A stretch of DNA of 14,034 bases from Phycisphaerales bacterium (lineage in GTDB: Bacteria > Planctomycetota > Phycisphaerae > Phycisphaerales > UBA1924), in NCBI GenBank assembly GCA_003511945.1, contig DOJA01000204.1, positions 795 through 14,828 on the forward strand, given 5' to 3'. Under the pieces are notes generated by a model. It saw nothing but the letters and a program-made list of their open reading frames with translations. It was not told the DNA's origin and searched no databases. Of the stretch, positions 6,960 through 13,976 are shown one piece after another; position 1 is the first letter of the stretch; the number at the start of each line of letters is the position of its first letter. The position numbers were made by a program, and so were the translations under genes.

Positions 6960-8192
6960 TTACTCCGGCTCGACCGCTTCCGCCACGGCCGACGCCGGCG
7001 CCACGCCGGCGAGCAGCGCCCGGGCCTGCGCATTCGATGGATCGCGCTTCAGCGCGATCCGGAACGCCCGCGCGGCCTCCGCGCCCCGCCCCAGGTCCTG
7101 CAGGATCACTCCCTGGAGCAGCGCCGGCCCCGCGGAGGTCTTGTCCACCGCAATCGCCCGCGACAGCGTGGCGACCGCCTTGTCCGGCTCCCCCCGCCCG
7201 CGCTGCCACAGCGCCAGGAACAGGTACCCCTCCGGCTGCCCCGGCGCCGCCGACATCAGCCGCTGCGCGCACTCCCGCAGCCGCGACTGGTCGTTCAGCA
7301 TCAGCGACACATTCCCGAGTTCGATCCACGACGCCGTGTCGCTCCCGCCCGATTCGTCCCTCACCAGCCCGAGCAGGATCGCCCGCGCCTCGACCGGCTT
7401 GTCCAGCTCGATCAGGCACCGCGCCCGCAGGTGCACCAGGTCGCGACGGTCCTTGCCCTCCGGCTGATCCAGGATCCACCGCAGGCCCGTCTCCGCGTCC
7501 GCGAACCGCCCCGCCGACATCTGCGCCCGGGCCAGGTCCTCGCGCAGCGCCGCGTCCCCCGGCCCCAGCAGGGTCGCCTCGTTGAACAGCACCACCGCCC
7601 GGGCGGTGTCGCCCCGCAAGAGCGCGATGTGGCCCAGCGTCTGGCGGATGCCCGCGTTGTGCTGGAACGACGCGCTGCTGTCGGTCAGCATCGCTTCCGC
7701 CTCGGCCAGCTTGCCCTGCTCGACCAGCATCTCCGCCGCCGCGAGAGGGAACTGCGGGTCGGTGGGATCGTTCTTCTGGGCCTTCATGTAGGCCTCGAAC
7801 GCCTGCTCCGGCCTGCTGATCCGTTCGTACACAATCCCGGCGTAGTAGAACGCCTCGGCGTCCTCCGGCTTGAGCTCCCCCGCCCGCTCCAGCGACTGCA
7901 GCGCGGGCTCCAGCCGCGACAGTTCAAGCAGGATCCGCCCACGGAGCACATGGCTCTTGGCCACCGTGTCGTCCATCGTCAGCGATCGGTCGATGCTCCG
8001 CAGCGCCTTCTCCAGGTCGCCGGAGAGGAACTGCTGGCGGGCCATGTCCCACTCGGTGGCCGCCTTCATCTGCGACACGCGCAGCTCGGCGTTCTCTTTG
8101 AACTCGCCGGTGTACTTGCCGTGGCCCTGGCAGCCGCCCAGCAGCGCGGCCCCCGCCAGCAGAGCAAGTGTGGACAGTGCGATCGTCCTCAT
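6960..8192 (-). CDS. TPR-repeat lipoprotein, candidate secretin pilotin/assembly factor
   Basis: The N-terminus is a lipoprotein signal: MRT, a hydrophobic core and the lipobox LLGGC, giving lipidated Cys21. The remainder of the 410 residues is almost entirely tetratricopeptide-like helical pairs from about residue 43 to 395. Examples are ARQQFLSGDLEKALRSIDRS (51-70), AFYYAGIVYERISRPEQAFE (114-133) and ALLQGVILQDLGRGAEAARA (357-376). It lies directly downstream of the secretin gene after 79 nt. In Pseudomonas and Neisseria the TPR lipoprotein PilF/PilW is needed for secretin multimerisation, so a similar job is a reasonable inference. It is, however, longer than PilF (about 250 residues) and no PilF-specific feature is recognised. 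ATG 8192 is preferred because it directly precedes the signal peptide; a longer reading to 8294 would overlap the secretin gene. The ribosome site is weak (GGGAG, 10 nt upstream). The stop codon is TAA. Confidence 0.82.
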   Translation of the reverse strand: MRTIALSTLALLAGAALLGGCQGHGKYTGEFKENAELRVSQMKAATEWDMARQQFLSGDLEKALRSIDRSLTMDDTVAKSHVLRGRILLELSRLEPALQSLERAGELKPEDAEAFYYAGIVYERISRPEQAFEAYMKAQKNDPTDPQFPLAAAEMLVEQGKLAEAEAMLTDSSASFQHNAGIRQTLGHIALLRGDTARAVVLFNEATLLGPGDAALREDLARAQMSAGRFADAETGLRWILDQPEGKDRRDLVHLRARCLIELDKPVEARAILLGLVRDESGGSDTASWIELGNVSLMLNDQSRLRECAQRLMSAAPGQPEGYLFLALWQRGRGEPDKAVATLSRAIAVDKTSAGPALLQGVILQDLGRGAEAARAFRIALKRDPSNAQARALLAGVAPASAVAEAVEPE

Positions 8193-8271
8193 CGTGTTCG
8201 GCTCCCGGTTCTGTGGTTGGAAAGCCGCGCCGAGGCGAGAAGCCGCGGCGCGGGGAGGTGTCTGCTGACAA
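8193..8271 (-). promoter_or_regulatory. Secretin-TPR intergenic segment with hairpin and short tandem repeat
   Basis: This 79-nt segment separates the secretin stop from the lipoprotein start. CCGCGCC (8225-8231) and GGCGCGG (8247-8253) form a 7-bp inverted repeat around a 15-nt loop. The octamer AAGCCGCG occurs directly repeated at 8222-8229 and 8240-8247, spaced 18 nt, inside a degenerate tandem duplication. The hairpin lies 26 nt after the secretin stop codon and has no T-tract. It could stabilise the upstream message or weaken read-through, but this is not shown by the sequence. Confidence 0.4.
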
Positions 8272-10875
8272 TCAGGGGTGGTCCGGGCTGTCAATGGTCT
8301 CAGCGTCGGGATCAGCCCCGGTCAGGTTCGTTGTCGGCGCGGGCCGGAACGGGTCCGCGTTCTGCTGCTTCAGGTAGGCCGACTCCAGCTGCATCCAGGT
8401 CACCGCCGTCCAGAACATCCCGAAGGGCATGTTCGGGACCGACTGCGTGAACGACCAGGGATCGGAGACCGCCGCCAGGAAGTCGGGGTCCGCGAACGCG
8501 GCGTTGAACTCCGCGCCGGTCTGCGCGTCGAGCTGCCGCGCCATGTCGGGCGAGACGATCCACTCGTCCCCCGCCGCGCCGGCGCGGGGCTGCGCGTCGG
8601 TGTCGGTGCTGGAGTTGGTGTCGGGGTTGGCGTCAAAGATGTCGGCGCCGGCGTTGAAGGGCTCGAGGAACGGGTCCACGGGCTCAGCGAAGGCCGGATC
8701 GAACGACTCGTCCGTCATTTCAGCGCCATCAGCCAGGTTCGTCGCCGCCGGTCGGGCGAACTGGCCCGCCGAGTCAGCCGGGGCAGCCGCCCTGGCTGCG
8801 TCGGACCCGATGTCGCCCGGGACCTCGGTGCTCACGAGCTCCGGGGACTCGGCGCCCTCGCTCGGCGCCGCGGCGTCGGTCTCCTGGAAGGACGACTCGG
8901 GCCGCCCCGGCGTCCCGAGCAACTCGAGCTCGACGGGCAGCTGCGAGACCCGCTTGGCCGCCTCGCCGTTGACGATCCGCTCCAGCGCGTTGCGATGGGG
9001 CCACGACTGCGTGTCCTGCATGAGCGACTCGTGCTGGCGGATCGCATCGGGCTGGGAGGGCGAGAGCTCCAGCGACCGACGCAGCGCCCAGCGGGCCTCG
9101 TCGTTCTTGCCCTCGGCCATCAGGCGCTCCGCCTTCATGTTCAGCTGCGCCGTCTGCTTCTCGCGGCTCCAGGGCAGCAGGCCAGTCCGCGAGCCCGTCC
9201 GCACATTCTCCTGGTACGCCAGCGCCCGGTCGCCCTGCTCGATCATCACCTGGTCGCTCATGATCGTCGGCTTGATCATGAAGATGATCTCCTGGCGGTC
9301 GGTCTCGTCGTCGTGCCCGCGGAACGCGGTGCCCACGATCGGGATGTCCCCCAGGATCGGCACCTGCCGGCGCGTGAGGTTCGTGGTCTCCTTGAACAAC
9401 CCGCCCAGCACCACGGTCGAGCCGTCGGGCACGATCACATTGGTCGTCAGTTCCTGCGTGATCTCGTCGGGGATCGTCACCGCTGCGCCGGTGGCGTCCG
9501 AGGCCTCGCGGATCACGCCCTCCGACACGCGGGGCTTCAGTTCGAGGCGGATCATCCCGTCCTTGGACACGAACGGACGGAACGCCAGCTGCGTGCCGGT
9601 GTCGAGGAACTCGACGGTCTGCGTCGTGGCCGTCTCCGTGCTCGTGGTGTTCAGGTAGCCCACCTTGCGCCCGACCAGCACCCGCGCCGGCTGGCGGTTC
9701 AGCGCCAGCACCTTCGGGTTGGAAAGGATCGTGACATCCGACACCTCGTCCAGGGCCCGGATGAAGATCGCGATATCGTCGTGCAGGATCGACAGCTTCA
9801 GCGTGCCCGGCCCGTCGGTGTTGCCCGGGGTGGTGACGATGCCGCTGCCCCGGTTGTCCGGGGGCGCCACCTCACCGCTGTTCAGGTTGCTCGCCACGCT
9901 GAGGGGCCCGCCGAACCCGAAGAAGTCCGTGAAGTCGACCCCGTCAAGGAACGCGAAGTCGACGCCGAAGGCGTTCGCCTCGTTCAGACTGGTCTGGAGG
10001 ATGGTCGCCTCGACCAGCACCTGGGTCGGGCGGGTGTCGATCTGGTCGAGCAGCGCCTCGATCTCGGAGACATGCTCGGGGTAGTCGTAGATCACGAGCG
10101 TCGCCGCCAGCGCGAACTCCTCGTCACCGGTCGGCGTGTCCGTCGGGATCGAGAACTTGCCCACATCGCCGTTGGTCTTGATCGTGCCCCGCTCCGACAG
10201 CAGCGGCGCCACGAACTCCGCCGCGTCGTTCGCGTTCAGATAGTTCAGCTGGATGACCTTCGAGACGATCTGGCGCTCCGCCTGCTGGATCTTCGTCAGC
10301 TCCTCCAGCGTGTGGACATAGATGAACGGCCCCTTCTCCAGGTAGCCGTACCCGTTCACGCTCAGGATGGCGTCCAGCGCCTCGTAGAAGGTCACCCCGT
10401 ACAGGTTCGCCGTCACCCGCGCGTTCACATCGCGGCTCGCCACGATGTTCCGCTGCGTCTGCAGCGAGAGCATCTGCAGCACATTCGCCAGGTCCTCGTC
10501 CTGCACGAACAGATCGACGGTCAGGTACTCCGTCACCCGCACGCCGTCCGCGCCGGTCTGCTGGGCGGCGTGAACATTCACGCCCGACGCGCCGGGATTG
10601 GCCGCGCTCGGCGCGCCGGGAGCATCGCCCTCCGGCGTCGCCTCCGCACTCTCGTAGGGATCGACCGCGTCCGGGAACTCCTGTGCGGACGCCTCGGGGG
10701 CCGCGTTGGACGCCGGCGCCGGGGTCGTCGCCGGCGGGGCCTTGGTCCCGCCACCACCAGCGGGCGGGGCCGCCTGCGCGAACGCCACCGAGCCGGCGCT
10801 GCCCGCAACCAGTGCGAGTGCCAGAGCCGCGCTCATCCCCGACAGATTCCCGTGTGTGCGACGAGACAATGCCAT
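8272..10875 (-). CDS. pilQ: Outer-membrane secretin (PilQ/GspD family) with long C-terminal extension
   Basis: Forms the multimeric gated channel in the outer membrane. The 867 residues run in order: a signal peptide with a hydrophobic core (about 14-30) and cleavage after AFAQA (about 36); a Pro/Ala-rich linker (about 37-112); an STN/N0-type domain (about 116-190); an N1/NolW-like domain (about 203-285); and the secretin core (about 285-540). The core carries VPDGSTVVLGGLFKE (482-496), VPILGDIPIVGTAFR (505-519) and the strand EIIFMIKPTIM (529-539). About 325 residues follow the core: a TPR-like helical stretch (about 572-620), an acidic low-complexity region (about 655-770) and an aromatic-rich end (about 771-845). 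Canonical PilQ and GspD proteins end soon after the core. ATG 10875 is chosen because AGGAGGAGGA lies 5 nt upstream and a signal peptide follows. An upstream ATG at 10911 lacks such a site. PilQ is preferred over GspD because of the PilM-N-O context. Confidence 0.9.
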   Translation of the reverse strand: MALSRRTHGNLSGMSAALALALVAGSAGSVAFAQAAPPAGGGGTKAPPATTPAPASNAAPEASAQEFPDAVDPYESAEATPEGDAPGAPSAANPGASGVNVHAAQQTGADGVRVTEYLTVDLFVQDEDLANVLQMLSLQTQRNIVASRDVNARVTANLYGVTFYEALDAILSVNGYGYLEKGPFIYVHTLEELTKIQQAERQIVSKVIQLNYLNANDAAEFVAPLLSERGTIKTNGDVGKFSIPTDTPTGDEEFALAATLVIYDYPEHVSEIEALLDQIDTRPTQVLVEATILQTSLNEANAFGVDFAFLDGVDFTDFFGFGGPLSVASNLNSGEVAPPDNRGSGIVTTPGNTDGPGTLKLSILHDDIAIFIRALDEVSDVTILSNPKVLALNRQPARVLVGRKVGYLNTTSTETATTQTVEFLDTGTQLAFRPFVSKDGMIRLELKPRVSEGVIREASDATGAAVTIPDEITQELTTNVIVPDGSTVVLGGLFKETTNLTRRQVPILGDIPIVGTAFRGHDDETDRQEIIFMIKPTIMSDQVMIEQGDRALAYQENVRTGSRTGLLPWSREKQTAQLNMKAERLMAEGKNDEARWALRRSLELSPSQPDAIRQHESLMQDTQSWPHRNALERIVNGEAAKRVSQLPVELELLGTPGRPESSFQETDAAAPSEGAESPELVSTEVPGDIGSDAARAAAPADSAGQFARPAATNLADGAEMTDESFDPAFAEPVDPFLEPFNAGADIFDANPDTNSSTDTDAQPRAGAAGDEWIVSPDMARQLDAQTGAEFNAAFADPDFLAAVSDPWSFTQSVPNMPFGMFWTAVTWMQLESAYLKQQNADPFRPAPTTNLTGADPDAETIDSPDHP

Positions 10876-10937
10876 GAGACTCCTCCTCCTGCTGCCGGTC
10901 CGGACTGCCATCCGTCCACGGTTCGGGCCCCGACGCG
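10876..10937 (-). promoter_or_regulatory. Secretin leader with strong ribosome binding site
   Basis: This 62-nt gap before the secretin is one of two sizeable breaks in an otherwise overlapping gene chain. It contains AGGAGGAGGA (10881-10890 on the minus strand) ending 5 nt before the ATG, the best ribosome site in the window, which fits a protein needed in many copies. The palindrome GTCCGGAC lies just upstream. No -10/-35 pair is recognised, so independent transcription cannot be claimed. Confidence 0.6.
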
Positions 10938-11576
10938 TCAGCGATCGGGCTTCACGAGCGTGATTCGAACCCGCACCGAATCCATCTCCAGCACAACGCT
11001 GTCCGAGAACACCTCGGCCAGCACGAACCCGTCGATCGACTCGCCCAGCCGCACCACGGCCCGTTGGCGGTCGCCCTTCACCTCGAACACCGCGATCGGG
11101 CGCTGACCCACGATCACGCTCCGCAAGCGCAGCCGGTCCGCCGCCGATCGCACCCGGGACTCCGTCCGGGCTCGGTCCTCATCGACCGACGGGGCGGGCG
11201 ATTCGATCGCCGTCACCCGCGATTCCTGCGCCACCGACTTCGGGTCTTCCACCTGTGCGGGCGGGGGGAAATGCGCCCCGTCGAGCGCGAACAGATCCCG
11301 ATCAACCCGAGCCGCCCGCGCGACCCGCACAATCGAACTCCCGCGTGGGGCGTCGACCTGCGCCACCGTCCGCGAGAACGCGTCCTGCCCCGCTGCCGCC
11401 ACCGCTTCCGCCTCGGTCGCGCCCACCGGCAGCGCCGCTTCCGACGCAGACGGCCCGACCGAGACCAGCGACTTCACCAGCGCCCCCGCCAGCACCAGCA
11501 GAAGAAGGCCGAGGACCCCGGCCTTCCGCCGCTCCGCCATCAGCAGCACCCGCATCTCGGCCAGCCGGCGCTTCAC
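10938..11576 (-). CDS. PilP/GspC-like bitopic protein with a C-terminal HR domain
   Basis: Predicted 212-residue protein in the position of PilP, which connects the PilN-PilO pair to the secretin. A basic N-terminus precedes one membrane helix (about residues 19-39). A long Ala/Ser/Asp-rich linker follows (about 40-145). The C-terminal beta domain (about 148-210) contains LRSVIVGQRPIAVFEVKG, then VVRLGESIDGFVLAEVFSDS and VVLEMD, the pattern of the homology region shared by PilP and GspC. Classical PilP is a lipoprotein; this protein contains no cysteine at all, so it must be held by the membrane helix, as GspC is. Unlike GspC, nothing such as a PDZ domain follows the HR domain. The start is GTG 11576, with GGGGGAG just upstream and a GTGA overlap with pilO. 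A 62-nt gap separates it from the secretin. Role is inferred from position and fold pattern. Confidence 0.72.
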   Translation of the reverse strand: MKRRLAEMRVLLMAERRKAGVLGLLLLVLAGALVKSLVSVGPSASEAALPVGATEAEAVAAAGQDAFSRTVAQVDAPRGSSIVRVARAARVDRDLFALDGAHFPPPAQVEDPKSVAQESRVTAIESPAPSVDEDRARTESRVRSAADRLRLRSVIVGQRPIAVFEVKGDRQRAVVRLGESIDGFVLAEVFSDSVVLEMDSVRVRITLVKPDR

Positions 11577-12157
11577 GGCTCCCCCTTCTGCACTGCGGCC
11601 TCCGCCAGCGCCGGGTAAAAGAACGCGGTCACAGCGATCTCCGCACGGATGACGCCGCTGCGGTCCACGGTCCCGCGCCCTCCCGGGGGGTTGCTCCTCG
11701 ACAGTTTCAGCCGCTCGATCCGGACCAGCCGCGGGAACGCTTCGATGTCCGCGATCGTGTCGTAGACCTTTCCAAACGGCGCCTGCACCGTGATGCTCAC
11801 CGGCAGACCCGACGCCCCCTCCATCCGCTTGGCATCCCGCGTCAGGATGTCCCGCCGATCGATCCCGTGTCGCGTCAGGGTGTCGCTCAGTGCGCTGACC
11901 AGCCCCGCGATGTCCGCATCCCGCGGGATCGGCGTCATCCGCCCCTCGCCGAACGACCGCAGCTGCGCCAGATCGTCCGACAGCCGCGCCACAACCTCCG
12001 GCCCACCGGTCGGGCGCACCAGTTCCGCCCCCAGCCGCGCCACCTCGTCATCCAGCCACGCCCTCCTGGACAGGCGCGGCACGATCCCCACGCCCACCGC
12101 CAGCGCGCCCATGACCACCAGCCCCCCCAGCAGCGCCGCATCAGTACGCCGGATCAC
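11573..12157 (-). CDS. pilO: PilO-like inner-membrane alignment protein
   Basis: Predicted 194-residue bitopic protein: one N-terminal membrane helix (about residues 8-27), a helical/coiled stretch (about 30-72) and a ferredoxin-like periplasmic domain (about 80-183). The segment GLPVSITVQAPFGKVYDTIA followed by FPRLVRIERLKLSR (residues 117-154) matches the PilO/GspM pattern, in which a strand leads to a helix and then to a PRLV-type strand. PilO heterodimerises with PilN and sets the geometry between PilM and PilP. Translation starts at GTG 12157, preceded by GGAGGTGGAGCG. The start overlaps the pilN stop as GTGA, and the stop overlaps the next start as GTGA. An upstream in-frame extension to 12235 lies inside pilN and is not used. 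Confidence 0.8.
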   Translation of the reverse strand: MIRRTDAALLGGLVVMGALAVGVGIVPRLSRRAWLDDEVARLGAELVRPTGGPEVVARLSDDLAQLRSFGEGRMTPIPRDADIAGLVSALSDTLTRHGIDRRDILTRDAKRMEGASGLPVSITVQAPFGKVYDTIADIEAFPRLVRIERLKLSRSNPPGGRGTVDRSGVIRAEIAVTAFFYPALAEAAVQKGEP

Positions 12158-12810
12158 CGCTCCACCTCCGCCCCGGCCGTCCGCTGGGGCGCTGCGTCCA
12201 CAAACTGGTACTTCGACAGCAGGTCCACCTCGCACACCACGCGGAACTCCCTTGCCTCCACCCCGTCCACGCTCGTCGAGCGCGTGTACTCCATGCGCAC
12301 CGCCGAGAACACCCTGTTCACCTCCAGCGCCGAGGCCAGCGCCGCCACCTCCCGGTCCGAAGGCGAGATCCCCTCGACCTCAATCACAAGCACCGACCGC
12401 GCCGGCGCCGCGGGCAGGCCCCGCAGCGCGCGCGCCTGCTCCTCCCGGGGAGTGACCAGGAGATTGCTCACCGAGACCGACCGCGGCAGCGCCGCCGACA
12501 GCGCATCGATGGCCTCGCTCACGCGGATCGGCCACGCCAGCCGGTTGTAGCGGGTGATGTTCTGCTCCGCCGCCGCGATCTCCCGCAGCAGGCGCTGCAC
12601 CTCTTCATCCCGTTCCCAGCGCCGGCGCGCCTCCTCCGCCAGCGACGCCCGCTGCCGCGCACGCTCCCCCAGCCCAGCGCCGGAGACGACCACGCCCCCC
12701 GCCAGCATCGTCACCACCGCCCCGTAGGCGATGATCCACCGACGCACCCGCGCACGCCTCCCCAGCGTCTCGCGGCACGCGCTCGGCAGCAGGTCGATCG
12801 GACGGCTCAT
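12154..12810 (-). CDS. pilN: PilN, bitopic inner-membrane alignment protein
   Basis: Predicted 218-residue bitopic membrane protein that pairs with PilO in the periplasm and with PilM in the cytoplasm. The short cytoplasmic tail carries PIDLLPS (residues 4-10), the equivalent of the INLLP motif by which PilN binds the PilM groove in known systems. A single membrane helix follows (about 25-47), then an Arg/Glu-rich coiled coil (about 50-88), then a small alpha/beta domain (about 100-198) ending in a strand reading REFRVVCEVDLL, as in PilN/GspL periplasmic domains. The start at 12810 is supported by AAGGAGG a few bases upstream and by the ATGA overlap with pilM. An in-frame extension to 12915 would overlap pilM heavily and is rejected. 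The stop overlaps the next start as GTGA (12154-12157), implying translational coupling. Family assignment rests on order, topology and the docking motif rather than on strong sequence identity. Confidence 0.85.
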   Translation of the reverse strand: MSRPIDLLPSACRETLGRRARVRRWIIAYGAVVTMLAGGVVVSGAGLGERARQRASLAEEARRRWERDEEVQRLLREIAAAEQNITRYNRLAWPIRVSEAIDALSAALPRSVSVSNLLVTPREEQARALRGLPAAPARSVLVIEVEGISPSDREVAALASALEVNRVFSAVRMEYTRSTSVDGVEAREFRVVCEVDLLSKYQFVDAAPQRTAGAEVER

Positions 12811-13976
12811 GCCGCCTCCTTCCCGCCGGGCGCGCCCTGACCGGGCGTGCCCTCCGCCGACCGGCGCGCCTCCCCAGGACGACGACCCACCCGCTTGTTG
12901 TCCGCCTGCTCCCACTCCCGCAGTCCGAGCCCCGCCGCGACCGCAAGGTCCGCGTCCCGAGCCCCCGACGCCTCATCCCCAGGCAGCACCCCATGCAACG
13001 GGCGCCCAAGGTTTGTCGTCACGCGAAGTTCGTCCGCCACCAGCTCCGTCAGCCGCGGCTCGCGCGACTCCCCTCCCACCAGCAGGCACTCCTCCGGCCG
13101 CGCCCCGCGGAAGGTCACGCCGTAGTACCGCAGGCACAGCGCCACCTCCCGCGCCAGCTCCCCCAGCAACGGGCGCACCGCCTCGAACACCGCCCGATCC
13201 ACCTTTCGGTCGATCGTCGACGCGCTCCCCTCCGTCATGCGCTGCCGACGCAGGTCCGCCACCGCCGAGGCGTCCAGCCCCAACCGCTGCCCGACCGCTT
13301 CGTTCAGCACCGCCCCGCCCATCTCCAGCGGCTTGAAGAACCCCACCGACCGCCCGCGAGTGATGATCACCCCCGTCGAGCGCCACCCGATGTCGATCAG
13401 CACCCGCACCAGCGACTGGTCCTCCGCGCGGCGCAGCGTCCGGCCGAAGACCCGGGCGCACGCCTGGAACCCCGGCTCCACCGCCTCCGCGCGCAGCCCG
13501 CACCGCGCCAGCTCCATGACCAGCATCTCAACCGGCCCGCGCGGGCAGCCGACGATCAGCACCTCCTCGCGCAGCTCATCCCCCTGGCGGACTTCTCCCG
13601 CCCGGAGCCATCCCACCTCGAGCGCTTCGTGCTCCGAGAACCCAAGCCGCGCCCCGGCGTCCAGCCGCACCGCCCTGTCCGTCTCCTCGTCCGTCATCCG
13701 CGGGTGCCGGACCGACCGCACCCGCAGCAGCCGGTCGTCCAGCGAGACCACGCACCGGCGCCCGACGAACCGTCCGCCCTCGATGCGCCGGCGCACCGCC
13801 GCCACCAGCCGGACGATGCCTTCCGGGCTCGAGAGGTCCGTCGGCGTCGTCGGCGACGCGATCCGCGCGAAGTCCACCGCCGCGAAGCCCCCCTTCACCG
13901 GGCGCAACTGCACCATCTTGACGCCCGATGCGCCGAAGTCGATGCCGATCGGCATGGCGCTGCTCTGAAGGTGCAT
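12807..13976 (-). CDS. pilM: PilM, actin-like ATPase of the type IV pilus inner-membrane complex
   Basis: Cytoplasmic actin-fold protein that docks on the N-terminal tail of PilN and links the inner-membrane alignment complex to the assembly motor. The actin/FtsA-type nucleotide motifs are visible: phosphate-1 (GIDFGASGVKMVQL, about residues 11-24), phosphate-2 (LIDIGWRST, about 193-201) and the adenosine motif (LLVGGES, about 298-304). At 389 residues it is slightly longer than the usual 350-380. The extra is a charged Gly/Arg-rich tail (about residues 355-389). I chose ATG 13976 because a GAGG lies 9 nt upstream. ATG 13955, just before the first motif, is possible but has no visible ribosome site. 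A TTG at 14003 is less likely. The stop overlaps the pilN start by 4 nt (ATGA, 12807-12810). It is the first gene visible in the run; only 58 bases lie upstream and no convincing promoter is seen, so the operon may begin outside the window. Confidence 0.9.
   Translation of the reverse strand: MHLQSSAMPIGIDFGASGVKMVQLRPVKGGFAAVDFARIASPTTPTDLSSPEGIVRLVAAVRRRIEGGRFVGRRCVVSLDDRLLRVRSVRHPRMTDEETDRAVRLDAGARLGFSEHEALEVGWLRAGEVRQGDELREEVLIVGCPRGPVEMLVMELARCGLRAEAVEPGFQACARVFGRTLRRAEDQSLVRVLIDIGWRSTGVIITRGRSVGFFKPLEMGGAVLNEAVGQRLGLDASAVADLRRQRMTEGSASTIDRKVDRAVFEAVRPLLGELAREVALCLRYYGVTFRGARPEECLLVGGESREPRLTELVADELRVTTNLGRPLHGVLPGDEASGARDADLAVAAGLGLREWEQADNKRVGRRPGEARRSAEGTPGQGAPGGKEAA

Noticed and set aside
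8590..8645. G/T-rich repetitive tract (GGTGTCGG-like) as a G-quadruplex or functional repeat
   Set aside because: G runs are mostly two bases long, and on the coding strand it encodes the Asp/Thr/Ser low-complexity linker of the secretin tail, which explains the pattern.
8278..11106. A 942-codon open frame on the plus strand opposite the secretin
   Set aside because: Its sequence is Arg/His/Val-rich low complexity typical of the antisense frame of a GC-rich gene, and it is opposite a clear secretin with intact motifs.
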